64,000 nt of DNA, taken from JBBSAT01 sp044223665. GTDB lineage: Bacteria; Myxococcota_A; Polyangia; Polyangiales; Sandaracinaceae. Shown here piece after piece: positions 35,786-45,087 of the stretch. The notes below the pieces were generated by a model. It saw nothing but the letters and a program-made list of their open reading frames with translations. It was not told the DNA's origin and ran no database searches. Location: positions 62,001 to 126,000 of the forward strand of contig JBGALT010000004.1 of the NCBI GenBank assembly GCA_044223665.1, in the 5' to 3' direction. Position numbers and translations under genes: made by a program. Numbering within the stretch: the first letter of the stretch is position 1; each line of letters starts with the position of its first letter.

Positions 35786-38700
35786 CTACCAGACCACGCG
35801 GATCGCGCGCGCTCCGAGGTCGAAGAAGGCGATGTGCGAGCCGAGCCAGGGCTGGACCGCGTACGGGTTGTCGATGCGCGCGCCTGCGGCCGGGCCGCCA
35901 TCGCCGGTGTCGCCCGCCATGCCGCGCACGCCGGTGACCGTTCGCACGAGCCCGTCCACGCCGAGGATGCGGATGCGATCGTTGGCGCCTTGCTCGCCGT
36001 ACACGACGCGGCCGTCGGCGAGCACGGTCACACGAGCGGCCGGGTCCACGTCGGCGAGGAGCGGCATGATCGGATCGGTCGTCAGGTCCGCCCCGCCACC
36101 GATCAGGCGCGTCAGCCCGCCGCTCGGCGTGACGCGGAGGATCGACATGCGAGGCGAGCCCGCGATCAAGAGGTACGCCGAGAGCACGAAGTCGTTCGAC
36201 CCGGGGAAAACGTCGAGATCCGTCATGTTCGGGTTCCCGGCGTAGAAGGTGACACCCGGGCTCGAGGAACTGTCGTCGATGACGCGGCTGATCACCCCAG
36301 CGGCGTCGATCGAGCGTACGACGGTGCCGCGAGACGTGTCGCTCGTGGTGCCCTCGATGAAGTACACGATGCCCGCGCTCGTCACCGCGATGTCCGCGAT
36401 GGGGCGGATCTGCGCGAGGGTCGCCGCTCCTCCGTTGCCCGTGTGACCGCAGACGCCCGTGCCCGCGATGCGGGTGACGATGCGGGTCGTCTGGTCGACG
36501 GACCAGAGCGAGCAAGGGCTGCCCACCGAGTTGTCCTGGGCGAAGAGGAGCCGATCGTGCACGCCGTCGTAGGCGAGCGTGTTGGCGTTCGTGGTGAGCA
36601 GGTTCACGGAGCTCGCGAGCACACCGTCCGCGAGCGCCGTGGTGCCGCCGCCGACGAAGGGCGCCACGACGCCGTTCGGTGCGACGCGGTAGATGATCGT
36701 CTGGATGGCGACGTACATCGCGCCGTCGGGCGCCGTCGCCATGCGGCCCAGCGCCACGTTCGCGGCCGACGAGGTGAACGCCGGGCCCGGGTAGGCCGAC
36801 GACGCGCTGACGCGCAGCCCGTTCGTCGCGCTGAAGAGCGTGCCCGCGGCCGGCGCGGTCGCCGTCACCGTCGTCGTCGCTTCGGTCATTCCCGCCGCGC
36901 GGATGTGGACCGTCTCGGCCCCGAGCGGAAGCCCCGCCCGCAGGTTGAAGCTCGCGAGGCCCATGGAGTCGGTGATCGCCGAGAGCCCAGGCGAGCCCGT
37001 GACGCTCTCGGTCACGATCGTCACGGTCCGTCCCGCGACGGGCACGCCGAGCCCGTCGACGACGCGCACGACGAGCGGCGTCGGGATGACGGTGTGCACC
37101 GCGCCCGTCAGCGGGAACCCGCTCACGAGCTGGATCGACCCGCAGCTGGCCGCGCAGGACGTCTCCGCGCAGTCCGCCAGCCCGTCGCACTCGTTGTCGA
37201 GCCCGTCGCCGCATACCTCGCTCGCCGTCGGCCGCACCACGGCGCGCGTGTCGTCGCAGTCGGTGTTGGTCGTGACGTAGCCGGTCGGCGGTAGACAGGC
37301 GCTCGAGGTGAGCGTGGGCGTTCCGAAGCCGTCGCCGTCCGCGTCGCGGTAGTACGTGTTGAAGACGACGGCTTCGTCGACCGCACCGTCGCAGTCGTCG
37401 TCGGTGCCGATCGACGTCGCGCAGTTGTCGGCCCGACCGGGGTTGCGCTGCGCGTTCGTGTCCGCGCAGTCGCCGGTGAGCGCCGCGTGGCCCGTCGGCC
37501 GCACACACGCGAGCACGGCCACGCCCGTGCCGTATCCGTCGCCGTCGCCATCCGAGTACCAGGACGAGGGTGTCGCTGCCTCGTCGACGCGCGTATCGCA
37601 GTCGTCGTCGAGCATCGCGACGCCCATGCAGTCGTCGACGCGCCCCGGGTTGCGGTTGACCGTGGACTCGTCGCAGTCGCCGGGCACCGTCACGTGCCCG
37701 ATCGGCGCGGTGCAGGCGCGCACGACCGCGCCCGAGCCGTATCCGTCGCCGTCCGTGTCGCGGTAGAAGCTCGAGAGCGTCGCGGCCTCGTCGATCATCC
37801 CGTCGCAGTCGTCGTCCACGAGGGCGACGTGGGCGCAGTCGTCGGGGACGAGCGGGTTGCGCGCAGGCGAGGCGTCGTCGCAGTCGCCCGCACGCGCCAC
37901 GTGACCGGACGGCGGGAAGCACGCCGAGATCGGCGCCCCGGCGCCGTAGCTGTCGGCATCGGCGTCGACGTAATACGTCGTGCGCGTCGCCGCCTCGTCG
38001 ACGCGGCCGTCGCAGTCGTCGTCGACGAAGTCGGTGCGGCTGCAGTCGTCGGGCGCGCCGGGGTTCCGCGAGGCCGCCGTGTCGTCGCAGTCGCCCGCGA
38101 GCAGCACCGCGCCGCTCGGGATCGTGCACGCCGTCATCGCGGACCCCGCGCCATATCCGTCGCGATCACCATCCAGATAGAACGTGCGGAGCGCGAGCGC
38201 CTCGTCCACGGAGACGTCGCAGTCGTCGTCGACGCCGAGACGCGTGCCGCAGTCGTCGGGCACCTCGGGGTTGCGGCTGCGATCGGCGTCGTCGCAGTCG
38301 TCGTTCGTCGTCGACGTGCCGGGCGGCTGCGCGCACCCGCTCATCGGGGCGCCCGCGCCGTGCCCGTCGCCGTCGGCGTCCGCGTAGAAGATGCGCGGGG
38401 TCGTGGTCTCGTCGATCGCCATGTCGCAGTCGTCGTCGACGCCGGCTTGCGAAGCGCAGTCGTCGATCGCGTCCGGGCTCACGTCGAAGTCGGTGTCGTC
38501 GCAGTCGCCGGGCATGGTGCTCGTGCGCGCGTCGGCCTGACACGCCATCGTCGCGGGGCCGGCGCCCCAGCCGTCGCCGTCGAGATCGGCGTAGACGGTC
38601 ACGCGGTTGCCGCCCTCGTCGACCATCCCGTCGCAGTCGTCGTCGATGTTGGGGCTGCCGCCGCAGGCGTCCACGCCACTCGGTCGCGTCGAGGCGACCG

Positions 38701-40009
38701 TGTCGTCGCAGTCGCCGCCACGCCGCACGCGGCCCGCGAGGATCTCGCAGCTCATGATCACCGAGGCGTCGTCGCCGTAGCGATCGCCGTCGAGGTCCGC
38801 GTACCAGGGCACGCTCGCCGTGCCCTCGTCCGTGCGCGTGTCGCAGTCGTTGTCCCGGCCATCGCAGATCTCGGGCGTAGCCGCCGTTCCCGCGAATGGA
38901 TCCGCGTCGTCGCAGTCCGCGTCCACGGCGCCGCAGAGCGCGTCCGGCACGCCGTCGCCGTCGTCGTCCTCGAAGTCGCCGGCGGCGATCACGAAGTCGA
39001 GCAGGCCATCGCAGTCGTCGTCCTCGGCGTTGCATCGCTCGTGCGCCGTCGGGCTGACCATCGCGTCTTGGTCGTCGCAGTCTCCGAGACGGATGGCGCG
39101 GCCGGCGAGCGGCGAGCAGCTCGACATCGAGGGGCTGGCGGCCGAGACCATGCCCCATCCGTCCGCGTCGGCGTCGACGTACCAGGGCACGGGGATCGCG
39201 TTCTCGTCGATGGTGCCGTCGCAGTCGTTGTCCGCGGCGTCGCAGATCTCCGAGGCGGTCGGGCGCGTCGCCGGGCTCTCGTCGTCGCAGTCGCCGCCCA
39301 CGTCCGCGTAGCCGGGCGTCCCCGGGCACGCGAGCTCGCGGCTCCCGCCGCCGACGCCGTCGTGGTCCGAATCGCGGAAGCTCTCGACGAGGAAGCCCTC
39401 GTCGGTGCCGTCGTCGCAGTCGTTGTCGAGCCCGTCGCAGACCTCGGGCGCAGACGGATTGGTCGAGCGGCGCAGGTCGTCGCAGTCGAGCCCACACGTG
39501 CGGCTCCCGTCCGGGCTCACGTTGCAGCAGGCCGCGTCGAGCGAGCCGTCGCCGTCCACGTCGCGCTCGCCGAACGTCGACGGATCGCAGTCCTCGTCGT
39601 GGGCGTCGGAGTCGCAGATCTCGTCGAGACCCGGATGGCGGAGCGCGTCGCCGTCGGCGCAGTCGTCACCCCCGCAGCTCGTCGCCGCGTGGCCGTCTCC
39701 GTCCGCGTCGCTCGTCTCGCAGCCGATCGCGCAGCGGTCGCTCGACTCGTCGCACGTGCCGGCCGCACAGGGAGGCGTGCCCGCCACGCAGCCATCCGGG
39801 CCCGCGCCCGCCGCGCCGGGGCTGCACGTCTCGACGCCGTCGCAGAACGCGTCGTTCGCGCAGTCGGCCGCGCGTGTGCAGATGACCGTCGCGTCGGCCG
39901 CCGCGTCGGAGGGCGGCGCGGGTGGCGCGCTGCACGCAGCGATGCCCGCCCCGACTCCGATCGCGAGCCCCCACGCGCACGAGCCAACTCCCCACTTCGA
40001 CAGCTTCAT
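35786..40009 (-). CDS. Giant MopE-repeat lipoprotein with C-terminal NHL/beta-propeller
   Basis: The product is 1407 aa from ATG 40009, with GGAGGGGG just upstream. The signal GLAIGVGAGIAACS gives a lipobox. About 13 tandem repeats follow of type Y.DADGDGYG...GDCDD....NP...DDC......DDDCDG.VDE. These are the putative metal-binding (MopE-like) motif with Asp-rich loops that probably bind calcium. They give a strong period of about 160 bp at DNA level (about 37150-39500). The C-terminal 450 residues hold a Big-like domain (VRVVDGLGVPVAGRTVTIVT) and NHL/propeller segments (GNGGAATLAQIRPIADIAVT). The layout suggests a surface adhesin or binding protein. Confidence 0.88.
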   Translation of the reverse strand: MKLSKWGVGSCAWGLAIGVGAGIAACSAPPAPPSDAAADATVICTRAADCANDAFCDGVETCSPGAAGAGPDGCVAGTPPCAAGTCDESSDRCAIGCETSDADGDGHAATSCGGDDCADGDALRHPGLDEICDSDAHDEDCDPSTFGERDVDGDGSLDAACCNVSPDGSRTCGLDCDDLRRSTNPSAPEVCDGLDNDCDDGTDEGFLVESFRDSDHDGVGGGSRELACPGTPGYADVGGDCDDESPATRPTASEICDAADNDCDGTIDENAIPVPWYVDADADGWGMVSAASPSMSSCSPLAGRAIRLGDCDDQDAMVSPTAHERCNAEDDDCDGLLDFVIAAGDFEDDDGDGVPDALCGAVDADCDDADPFAGTAATPEICDGRDNDCDTRTDEGTASVPWYADLDGDRYGDDASVIMSCEILAGRVRRGGDCDDTVASTRPSGVDACGGSPNIDDDCDGMVDEGGNRVTVYADLDGDGWGAGPATMACQADARTSTMPGDCDDTDFDVSPDAIDDCASQAGVDDDCDMAIDETTTPRIFYADADGDGHGAGAPMSGCAQPPGTSTTNDDCDDADRSRNPEVPDDCGTRLGVDDDCDVSVDEALALRTFYLDGDRDGYGAGSAMTACTIPSGAVLLAGDCDDTAASRNPGAPDDCSRTDFVDDDCDGRVDEAATRTTYYVDADADSYGAGAPISACFPPSGHVARAGDCDDASPARNPLVPDDCAHVALVDDDCDGMIDEAATLSSFYRDTDGDGYGSGAVVRACTAPIGHVTVPGDCDESTVNRNPGRVDDCMGVAMLDDDCDTRVDEAATPSSWYSDGDGDGYGTGVAVLACVRPTGHAALTGDCADTNAQRNPGRADNCATSIGTDDDCDGAVDEAVVFNTYYRDADGDGFGTPTLTSSACLPPTGYVTTNTDCDDTRAVVRPTASEVCGDGLDNECDGLADCAETSCAASCGSIQLVSGFPLTGAVHTVIPTPLVVRVVDGLGVPVAGRTVTIVTESVTGSPGLSAITDSMGLASFNLRAGLPLGAETVHIRAAGMTEATTTVTATAPAAGTLFSATNGLRVSASSAYPGPAFTSSAANVALGRMATAPDGAMYVAIQTIIYRVAPNGVVAPFVGGGTTALADGVLASSVNLLTTNANTLAYDGVHDRLLFAQDNSVGSPCSLWSVDQTTRIVTRIAGTGVCGHTGNGGAATLAQIRPIADIAVTSAGIVYFIEGTTSDTSRGTVVRSIDAAGVISRVIDDSSSSPGVTFYAGNPNMTDLDVFPGSNDFVLSAYLLIAGSPRMSILRVTPSGGLTRLIGGGADLTTDPIMPLLADVDPAARVTVLADGRVVYGEQGANDRIRILGVDGLVRTVTGVRGMAGDTGDGGPAAGARIDNPYAVQPWLGSHIAFFDLGARAIRVVW

Positions 40010-40103
40010 GGTCCCCCTCCGAGCAGCGACGCTCGCCTCGGAGCGTAACACCTCCGGCGGGCCGGCCCCCGCGCCGGCCGGCGTCACCCTCACCCCCCCC
40101 GCC

Positions 40104-40688
40104 TCAACCCCTCGACCCCCCCCGCACGCCGAGCGCGCGGCCGCGCGCCCCCGACTTGCCGCGCAGCGTGATCGACCAGCGCGCGCCGTCCCACTCGAAC
40201 GTCTCGAGCTCGGGCGTGGAGAGGAGCGTGCGGCGGAGGTCGGCGTCGAGGACGGCACCGACCTCGGCGGCGCTCGTGCCGCGCACCTCGAACGCCGCAT
40301 CGAACGGCGGATCACCGCTCGTGCGGGCCTCGCCCTCGGGCAGGCTCGTGGCGAGCCCTCGGCGTCGTGCGTGCACGCCGCCGCACGCGGGCCCTCGCGC
40401 CGGGCGAGCCCAGATCGTCGTCGTGATCGCGCCACGGTACGGCATCGCGAGCACGGCCAGCGCGCCTCCTCTCCAGTCGAACGAGAGCGCGCTCGGGTAG
40501 GCGCGGGCCAGCGCAGGCGGGAGCGCGCTCGCCTGGCTCCGCACGAGACCTCGACGCTCGGCCCACGCCTCGATCTCCGTTCGCACCTCGCCCGTGCGGG
40601 CGAGCGAGAACCGGAGCGTCAGCACCGGGATGGTCACCAGCACGATCATCAGCGCGCTCACCAGCGCGGTCGCAGTCCAATCGCTCAC
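40104..40688 (-). CDS. Membrane-anchored hypothetical protein
   Basis: The product is 194 aa from GTG 40688; GTG 40694 adds two residues. One N-terminal helix (TALVSALMIVLVTIPVLTLR) anchors a domain of about 160 residues with segments RGLVRSQASALPPALARAYP and ALSFDWRGGALAVLAM. It is probably cytoplasmic-membrane-bound. No family recognised; short and without strong context, so the exact start is uncertain. Confidence 0.6.
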   Translation of the reverse strand: MSDWTATALVSALMIVLVTIPVLTLRFSLARTGEVRTEIEAWAERRGLVRSQASALPPALARAYPSALSFDWRGGALAVLAMPYRGAITTTIWARPARGPACGGVHARRRGLATSLPEGEARTSGDPPFDAAFEVRGTSAAEVGAVLDADLRRTLLSTPELETFEWDGARWSITLRGKSGARGRALGVRGGSRG

Positions 40689-40826
40689 GTGCACACTCCG
40701 CGTCGGATCGAGCCGCGCCCGGCGACGGCCCGGCAGTATGGGCGCCGGCCCGACGGCGGCCAACCACCTGCGCAGGCAGTCGTCGCGAGCCCCGCTCCGT
40801 CGGCGCGCACGTGGGATGTGCGCAGA

Positions 40827-41510
40827 TCAGGGGCCCGCGCAACGCTCGACGGCGAGCTCGCACATCCGCTCGATGGGGAAGCCGTGCGCCGCGTGCCCTT
40901 CCAGCCAGCCCGCCACCTGGGCCATCGTCCTCTCGCGCAAGAACGAGGTCCGCGCCTCACCTTCCAAGCCCGCGGCGCCGAAGCCGACGGCTTGGTAGCG
41001 GGCCGCGCCGTCCACGGCCTTCTGCATGAGCGCGGGGTCGCGTCGCTCGAGCGCGACGCGACGCTCGAAGTCGAAGATCTCGAGCCGCTGCGTGTAGCAG
41101 TGCGAGAATCGATTCCACGGCGAGGTGGCCAAGAGGTCATCGGGGCTGGCGATCGAGCGCGCCCTCTTGAGCACGGCCTCGAAGGGCCCCGCGCCTGCGT
41201 CGGCGACGGGAAACCGCGAGACGGTCCGATTGGGCTCGACGCGCGGATCGTCCTGCGCCGCGAGAGCGAGGTCCCACTGCCAGGGCGCTTGAAAGGCCCG
41301 GGGCGGGCTCGGAATGCCCAGCTCGTCGAACCAGAGGCTCACGCGGACGTGGTACTCGACCTTCCTCGGCGCCAGCTCGAAATGGAACTGCAGGAGGATG
41401 CCGTCGCACTCGCGCAGGAGCATCCGCCCCTGCCAGTCGCGCGTCACTCCCGCAGGCTTCAGTGAAGCGGCGATCCCGTCGTACGAGGCCCGGAGGATGG
41501 CGAGGCTCAC
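40827..41510 (-). CDS. Hypothetical protein
   Basis: The product is 227 aa from GTG 41510, preceded by an open but unconvincing upstream extension. The sequence (RECDGILLQFHFELAPRKVE, FDELGIPSPPRAFQAPWQWD) has the even hydrophobic pattern of a soluble globular protein. No signal peptide, membrane helix or motif is recognised. A minus-strand run with 40104-40688 suggests possible co-transcription. Likely a real cytoplasmic protein of unknown role. Confidence 0.6.
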   Translation of the reverse strand: MSLAILRASYDGIAASLKPAGVTRDWQGRMLLRECDGILLQFHFELAPRKVEYHVRVSLWFDELGIPSPPRAFQAPWQWDLALAAQDDPRVEPNRTVSRFPVADAGAGPFEAVLKRARSIASPDDLLATSPWNRFSHCYTQRLEIFDFERRVALERRDPALMQKAVDGAARYQAVGFGAAGLEGEARTSFLRERTMAQVAGWLEGHAAHGFPIERMCELAVERCAGP

Positions 41511-41832
41511 GGGCCGACGCTCGCACGTCACGCAGGCGGGCGCGAGGGCACGCGCGTCAGCGGTTGCCGCCCTGACGGTGTGATCGATCACGATGGCCGC
41601 GCTGCCGACCCACCCGAACGCGCCGCGGGCGTTGCGCACGGCCACTCGTGGGTCGACCCTCGACGCACGAGACGCTGCCTCGCACTGGCCTGCTTCGTCT
41701 CGCGCTCCTGGTGCAGCGGGACCGCCGCGGGTGTGCGCGCCACGTCGGCCGTCGACGCCGTTCTCGGGGCGGGCGCCGGGCGCTCGTCCCTCGCGGGAAG
41801 CGCGCGTGTCGCGCCCGCGACGCGCGCCGGGG

Positions 41833-41838
41833 TAGCAT
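41833..41838 (+). promoter_or_regulatory. Candidate -10 box (TAGCAT) for a leaderless transcript
   Basis: TAGCAT ends six bases before ATG 41845, matching the spacing at 34159-34164 and implying that transcription begins at the start codon. Confidence 0.3.
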
Positions 41839-41844
41839 CCGCGC

Positions 41845-43425
41845 ATGACCTCGCACGTCGGCGCGACTCTCGCCCTCACCCTCTCTCTCGGCCTCGCTGC
41901 CTCGATCGTCGGCTGTGCGAACAGCGGCGGTGGGACGGTGCCCCGGCTCGACGCGAACGCCGGCCAGGATGCGTCGGTCGATGCCTTCTCCGGGCTCGAC
42001 GCGCCCGGGATCGACACGGGGCGGCCACCGTGCGGCGACGTCGGCCTCGCGTGCTGCGGCGCGGCGCACACGTGCTCCTCGAACCGGCGCTGCGAGACCG
42101 ACGTCTGCTGCGCCGTGCCCGGCGGGGGCGTGGCATGCACCACGCCCGACGACTGCTGCGGCGGTGGCGATTGCGTGGGCGGGACGTGCTGTTCGCTCCA
42201 GGGCTCGGCGTGTCGCACGAGCGAAGAGTGCTGCAGCGAGCTGCTCTGTCAGGGCGGGACCTGCACGCTTCCGCCGGAGGCGTGCGGCCACCCGGGCGAG
42301 ACGTGCTGTACGGGCGAGGAGTGCCGCTCGGGCGCCGTCTGCGCGGGTGGGCGGTGCGAGGCCTGCGGCTCCGAGGGCGCCGTCTGCTGCGCGGCGCCCA
42401 GCGAGTGCGCGGCGGACCTCACCTGCCAGGGCGGCCACTGCGCGACGCCCGATCCGAGCTGTGGCGGTGACGGGCAGGCGTGCTGCGCGGGCGATCGCTG
42501 CACGGGCAGCCTCGCGTGCGTCGCCGGCAGCTGCGCGATGCCGACGACGGAGTGTGCGTACCTCGACTGTAGCGAGTGCACGAGCCACTACCCCTGCGGC
42601 TGGTGCGGCGACACGGGCACCTGCGGCGTCGGCGACTCGACGGGGCCGAGCACCGGCTCGTGCGGTAACTGGGCGTGGCAGACCTCGGAGTGCACGGGGC
42701 CGACCGATCCGTGCGCCGACGCGACGACGTGCGACACGTGCACGGCGCGCGCCGGCTGCGGCTTCTGCGACGGCGCGTGCCGCTCGGGCAGCGCGAGCGG
42801 CCCGACGGGAACCACCTGCAGCGGGGCGTGGGCGTGGCTCTCGTCGGAGTGCGCCGCGCCCGACGACTGCGCGAGCCACACCGACTGCGCGTCGTGCACC
42901 GGCGCATCGAGCTGCGGCTGGTGCGCGGGCACCGGCACGTGCAGCGCGGGCAGCTCGGCCGGCCCCACGAGCGGGACCTGCAGCACGTGGAGCTGGATCT
43001 CGGACAGCTGCCCGACCGTCGATGCCTGCTCCGACTTCGCGACGTGCCTCGACTGCACGGACGCCCCGGGCGGCGGCTGCGGGTACTGCGCCACGACGGG
43101 CGAGTGCGTGAGCGGCAACATCCTCGGCCCGACGACCGGCACGTGCGCGAACTGGGACGGAACGTCGACCATGTGCACGTGCTCGCCGCTCGCGGCCACC
43201 TGCACGACGGATGCGACGTGCTGCGGCGCGCTCAGCTGTCGCCGTGGCGCGACGTTCGGCGTTCGCTGCTGCTCCGAGAGCACCGACACGTGTGGCACCG
43301 GCGCCGACTGCTGCGGCTACATGGACTGCGTCTCGGGCCACTGCGCCTGTCGCACGGCGGGCCGCGGCTGTCTCGACAACCGCGACTGCTGCTCCAGCAC
43401 GTGCACCGCCGGCCGCTGCGCCTGA
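41845..43425 (+). CDS. PSI-repeat cysteine-rich lipoprotein
   Basis: The product is 526 aa. The signal peptide ends in AASIVGC, a lipobox. The N-terminal 220 residues are Dickkopf-like cysteine modules (CCGAAHTCSSNRRCETDVCC and others). Four PSI (plexin-semaphorin-integrin) domains follow, encoded at about 42556-43180. Each has C..C..C....CGWC..TG.C..G and a W near its end (YPCGWCGDTGTCGVGDSTGP; SSCGWCAGTGTCSAG). A final cysteine cluster closes the protein. PSI domains usually stabilise extracellular binding proteins, so a surface adhesive role is inferred. Confidence 0.85.
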   Translation: MTSHVGATLALTLSLGLAASIVGCANSGGGTVPRLDANAGQDASVDAFSGLDAPGIDTGRPPCGDVGLACCGAAHTCSSNRRCETDVCCAVPGGGVACTTPDDCCGGGDCVGGTCCSLQGSACRTSEECCSELLCQGGTCTLPPEACGHPGETCCTGEECRSGAVCAGGRCEACGSEGAVCCAAPSECAADLTCQGGHCATPDPSCGGDGQACCAGDRCTGSLACVAGSCAMPTTECAYLDCSECTSHYPCGWCGDTGTCGVGDSTGPSTGSCGNWAWQTSECTGPTDPCADATTCDTCTARAGCGFCDGACRSGSASGPTGTTCSGAWAWLSSECAAPDDCASHTDCASCTGASSCGWCAGTGTCSAGSSAGPTSGTCSTWSWISDSCPTVDACSDFATCLDCTDAPGGGCGYCATTGECVSGNILGPTTGTCANWDGTSTMCTCSPLAATCTTDATCCGALSCRRGATFGVRCCSESTDTCGTGADCCGYMDCVSGHCACRTAGRGCLDNRDCCSSTCTAGRCA

Positions 43426-43469
43426 GCGGGCCGCTCGTCGGCGAGCGCAGTCGTGGGCCGCGGTTGATC

Positions 43470-43489
43470 TCGACGCGCGTGATCGACGC
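43470..43489 (+). repeat. 20-bp exact repeat, copy 1
   Basis: TCGACGCGCGTGATCGACGC occurs here and again, unchanged, at 44671-44690. The two copies bracket the 43640-44281 gene and the large inverted repeat. Part of it (GCGTCGATCAC) also recurs near 25048. Confidence 0.5.
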
Positions 43490-43639
43490 TGCCAGTCGAG
43501 GAAGGCCCACCGCAGTCGGACGGGACCGGGAGATGGAGCCGCTCGGGACGGCACCAGTGAGGTTGCACGTGTCCTGGGCGACCATCTCCGGGTCGTGCCG
43601 AGGAGCTCGAGGTTCACGCGGCGAACGCTCGCACGCGCT

Positions 43640-44281
43640 TCACGCGTAGACGATCTCGACGAGCGCGCGGGCCCCGGCCGAGAGCGCCTCGAACGTCTCG
43701 CGCTCGCTCGGCGTGAGCGCACGCGACTGCCGGAAGCAGCTCGGGCCGACGTCGCCCTCGTGCCGGATGCCGATGCCCCAGTAGAGCGCGGCGCCGCGAC
43801 GGAGCACACGGCGGCCGTCGACGAAGCGATACGCACACGCAGCGTCCGCAACGTACCCGTCGTTCTTCCAGCGACCCTTGCGCCGCACCTCCCGCACGCG
43901 CAGCACGCCGTGCGGGTCGACCGAGAAGCGCACGATGCCGCGCGCGACGTTCCACTCGTGCTCGTTCCGCCAGCGCGGCGGGAGCAGATGGTCGAACACG
44001 ATGTGACGGCCCGCGAGCGTCCTCGTGTCGAAGCGCGCGGCCATCTCGCTCCGGACGTGGTCCCACGGGCGACCGCTCTGGCTGCGCAGCCAGCGCTCGG
44101 CCGGCGAGAGCTTGTCGCGGAACCACTTGGGGACGGCCCTTCGCTCCGGCCAGACGAGCGCATCGGCGTCTTCGCCGTCGCGCGCGCGAAGAGCGACCGC
44201 ACGCTCGTCCTGACGGACCTCGGCATGCGAGTGACGACGCTCGAAGCAATTTGCGTCCGCTAGGACGCAACCTGGCGACAT
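43640..44281 (-). CDS. Hypothetical protein of unknown family
   Basis: The product is 213 aa from ATG 44281. The protein is soluble, basic and Trp/Arg-rich. Segments AVPKWFRDKLSPAERWLRSQ, GRPWDHVRSEMAARFDTRTL and GRHIVFDHLLPP have a conserved look. I recall similar unnamed proteins in other Myxococcota and Planctomycetes but no function. The first dozen residues are encoded inside the left arm of the inverted repeat 44251-44406, so the natural start may have been altered. A restriction/phage-like origin cannot be excluded. Confidence 0.6.
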   Translation of the reverse strand: MSPGCVLADANCFERRHSHAEVRQDERAVALRARDGEDADALVWPERRAVPKWFRDKLSPAERWLRSQSGRPWDHVRSEMAARFDTRTLAGRHIVFDHLLPPRWRNEHEWNVARGIVRFSVDPHGVLRVREVRRKGRWKNDGYVADAACAYRFVDGRRVLRRGAALYWGIGIRHEGDVGPSCFRQSRALTPSERETFEALSAGARALVEIVYA

Positions 44282-44406
44282 AGGCCGCGCGCAGCGCGGC
44301 GCAGATCGCGAAAGGAGAGCCGCTTGGAGCCACCTGCTTGCTCGATGTGACCTGCGCGGCGCGCTGCGCGCCGCCTGTGTGCCCAGGTGCGACCTATCGG
44401 TCGCAA
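44251..44406. repeat. Long imperfect inverted repeat with nested hairpins
   Basis: The 54-base arm 44251-44304 is an imperfect reverse complement of 44352-44406. Each arm has its own hairpin: TTGCGTCC / gcta / GGACGCAA (44251-44270) and TGCGACC / tatc / GGTCGCA in the right arm. A GCGCGC...GCGCGC core lies in each. It could fold as one long cruciform/RNA structure or be a small non-autonomous element. It overlaps the 5' end of the 43640-44281 gene. The remainder of 44282-44692 shows no gene. Confidence 0.6.
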
Positions 44407-44487
44407 TTACGCCGTGCACGACCGCCCTCGATGACGGTACGCGCGAGCTTCTTGGTGGACATGGGAGCCTCGGAACGCAGAGACGAA

Positions 44488-44520
44488 AACGAAGAGGCCA
44501 GCGCGAGGCTGGCCTTCGTT
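44488..44520 (-). terminator. Hairpin terminator
   Basis: AACGAAgaGGCCAGC / gcgag / GCTGGCCTTCGTT has a two-base bulge in the left arm and a short T tract (gttttcg) on the minus strand. It lies downstream of the minus-strand lipoprotein gene 44693-45046. Confidence 0.6.
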
Positions 44521-44670
44521 CACGTCGCTCGAGCGAGCTCGAGGCAGTGGAAGACGTCAGCGCGCGTCGCTGGAGCGAGAGAGCAGGGACGTCTTCGACA
44601 TCATGTTCGGGACGATGACCGCCGTGGCTCGCCGTGTCGAGCGAGAACCTCTCTCGAACGCGAGCGACCG

Positions 44671-44690
44671 TCGACGCGCGTGATCGACGC
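44671..44690 (+). repeat. 20-bp exact repeat, copy 2
   Basis: Identical to 43470-43489. It lies two bases beyond the stop codon of the 44693-45046 gene. Confidence 0.5.
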
Positions 44691-44692
44691 GG

Positions 44693-45046
44693 TCAGGGGT
44701 TCGGCACGCAGCGCCCGGCGATGCACGTCGCGCCCTTGCCCGACGTGCGGCACACGCTCCCATCCGGGAGCCCGGTGCCGCTCGCGCAGAAGCCCCCGAT
44801 GCAGAGCTCGGTGCCGTTGCATGGGTCGTCGTCGTCGCAAGTGAGGGCCTCGTCGCAAGCGAGGGCCGCGTCGACCCCGACGTCGGAACCGGTGTCCGGA
44901 GAAGGGGCCGCGTCACGACCGACGTCGGCTCCTGCGTCGGTGCTCGTCGCGTCGATGGCCGCGTCGTCGGTCCGCTCGATGGCACCCCCGCAGCTGCAGC
45001 CCGCGACGAGCGCTCCGTCGAGCACGAGCACGAGAACGCGGCGCAC
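44693..45046 (-). CDS. Small cysteine-rich lipoprotein
   Basis: The product is 117 aa from ATG 45046. MRRVLVLVLDGALVAGCSC is a lipobox signal. An Asp/Ala-rich linker (DAGADVGRDAAPSPDTGSDV) is followed by a C-terminal domain with eight cysteines (CDEALTCDDDDPCNGTELCI..., CRTSGKGATCIAGRC). Same design as the other cysteine-rich lipoproteins here but minimal in length. A terminator hairpin lies downstream. Confidence 0.7.
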   Translation of the reverse strand: MRRVLVLVLDGALVAGCSCGGAIERTDDAAIDATSTDAGADVGRDAAPSPDTGSDVGVDAALACDEALTCDDDDPCNGTELCIGGFCASGTGLPDGSVCRTSGKGATCIAGRCVPNP

Positions 45047-45087
45047 GCGGTCAGCGTATCACGCAGCGATGCGAGCCTCGCGGTCAC

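Noticed and set aside
37150..39500. Regular spacing of about 160 bp that could suggest a CRISPR or tandem non-coding array
   Set aside because: The period is explained by the in-frame MopE protein repeats; units vary at codon level and there are no short identical repeats with unique spacers.
41557..44226. Long minus-strand frame opposite the PSI lipoprotein
   Set aside because: Low-complexity Ala/Arg product opposite a gene with a lipobox and conserved cysteine spacing.
43640..44520. Possible prophage or integrative-element remnant
   Set aside because: No integrase, portal, capsid or attachment site is visible; only repeats and one gene of unknown family.
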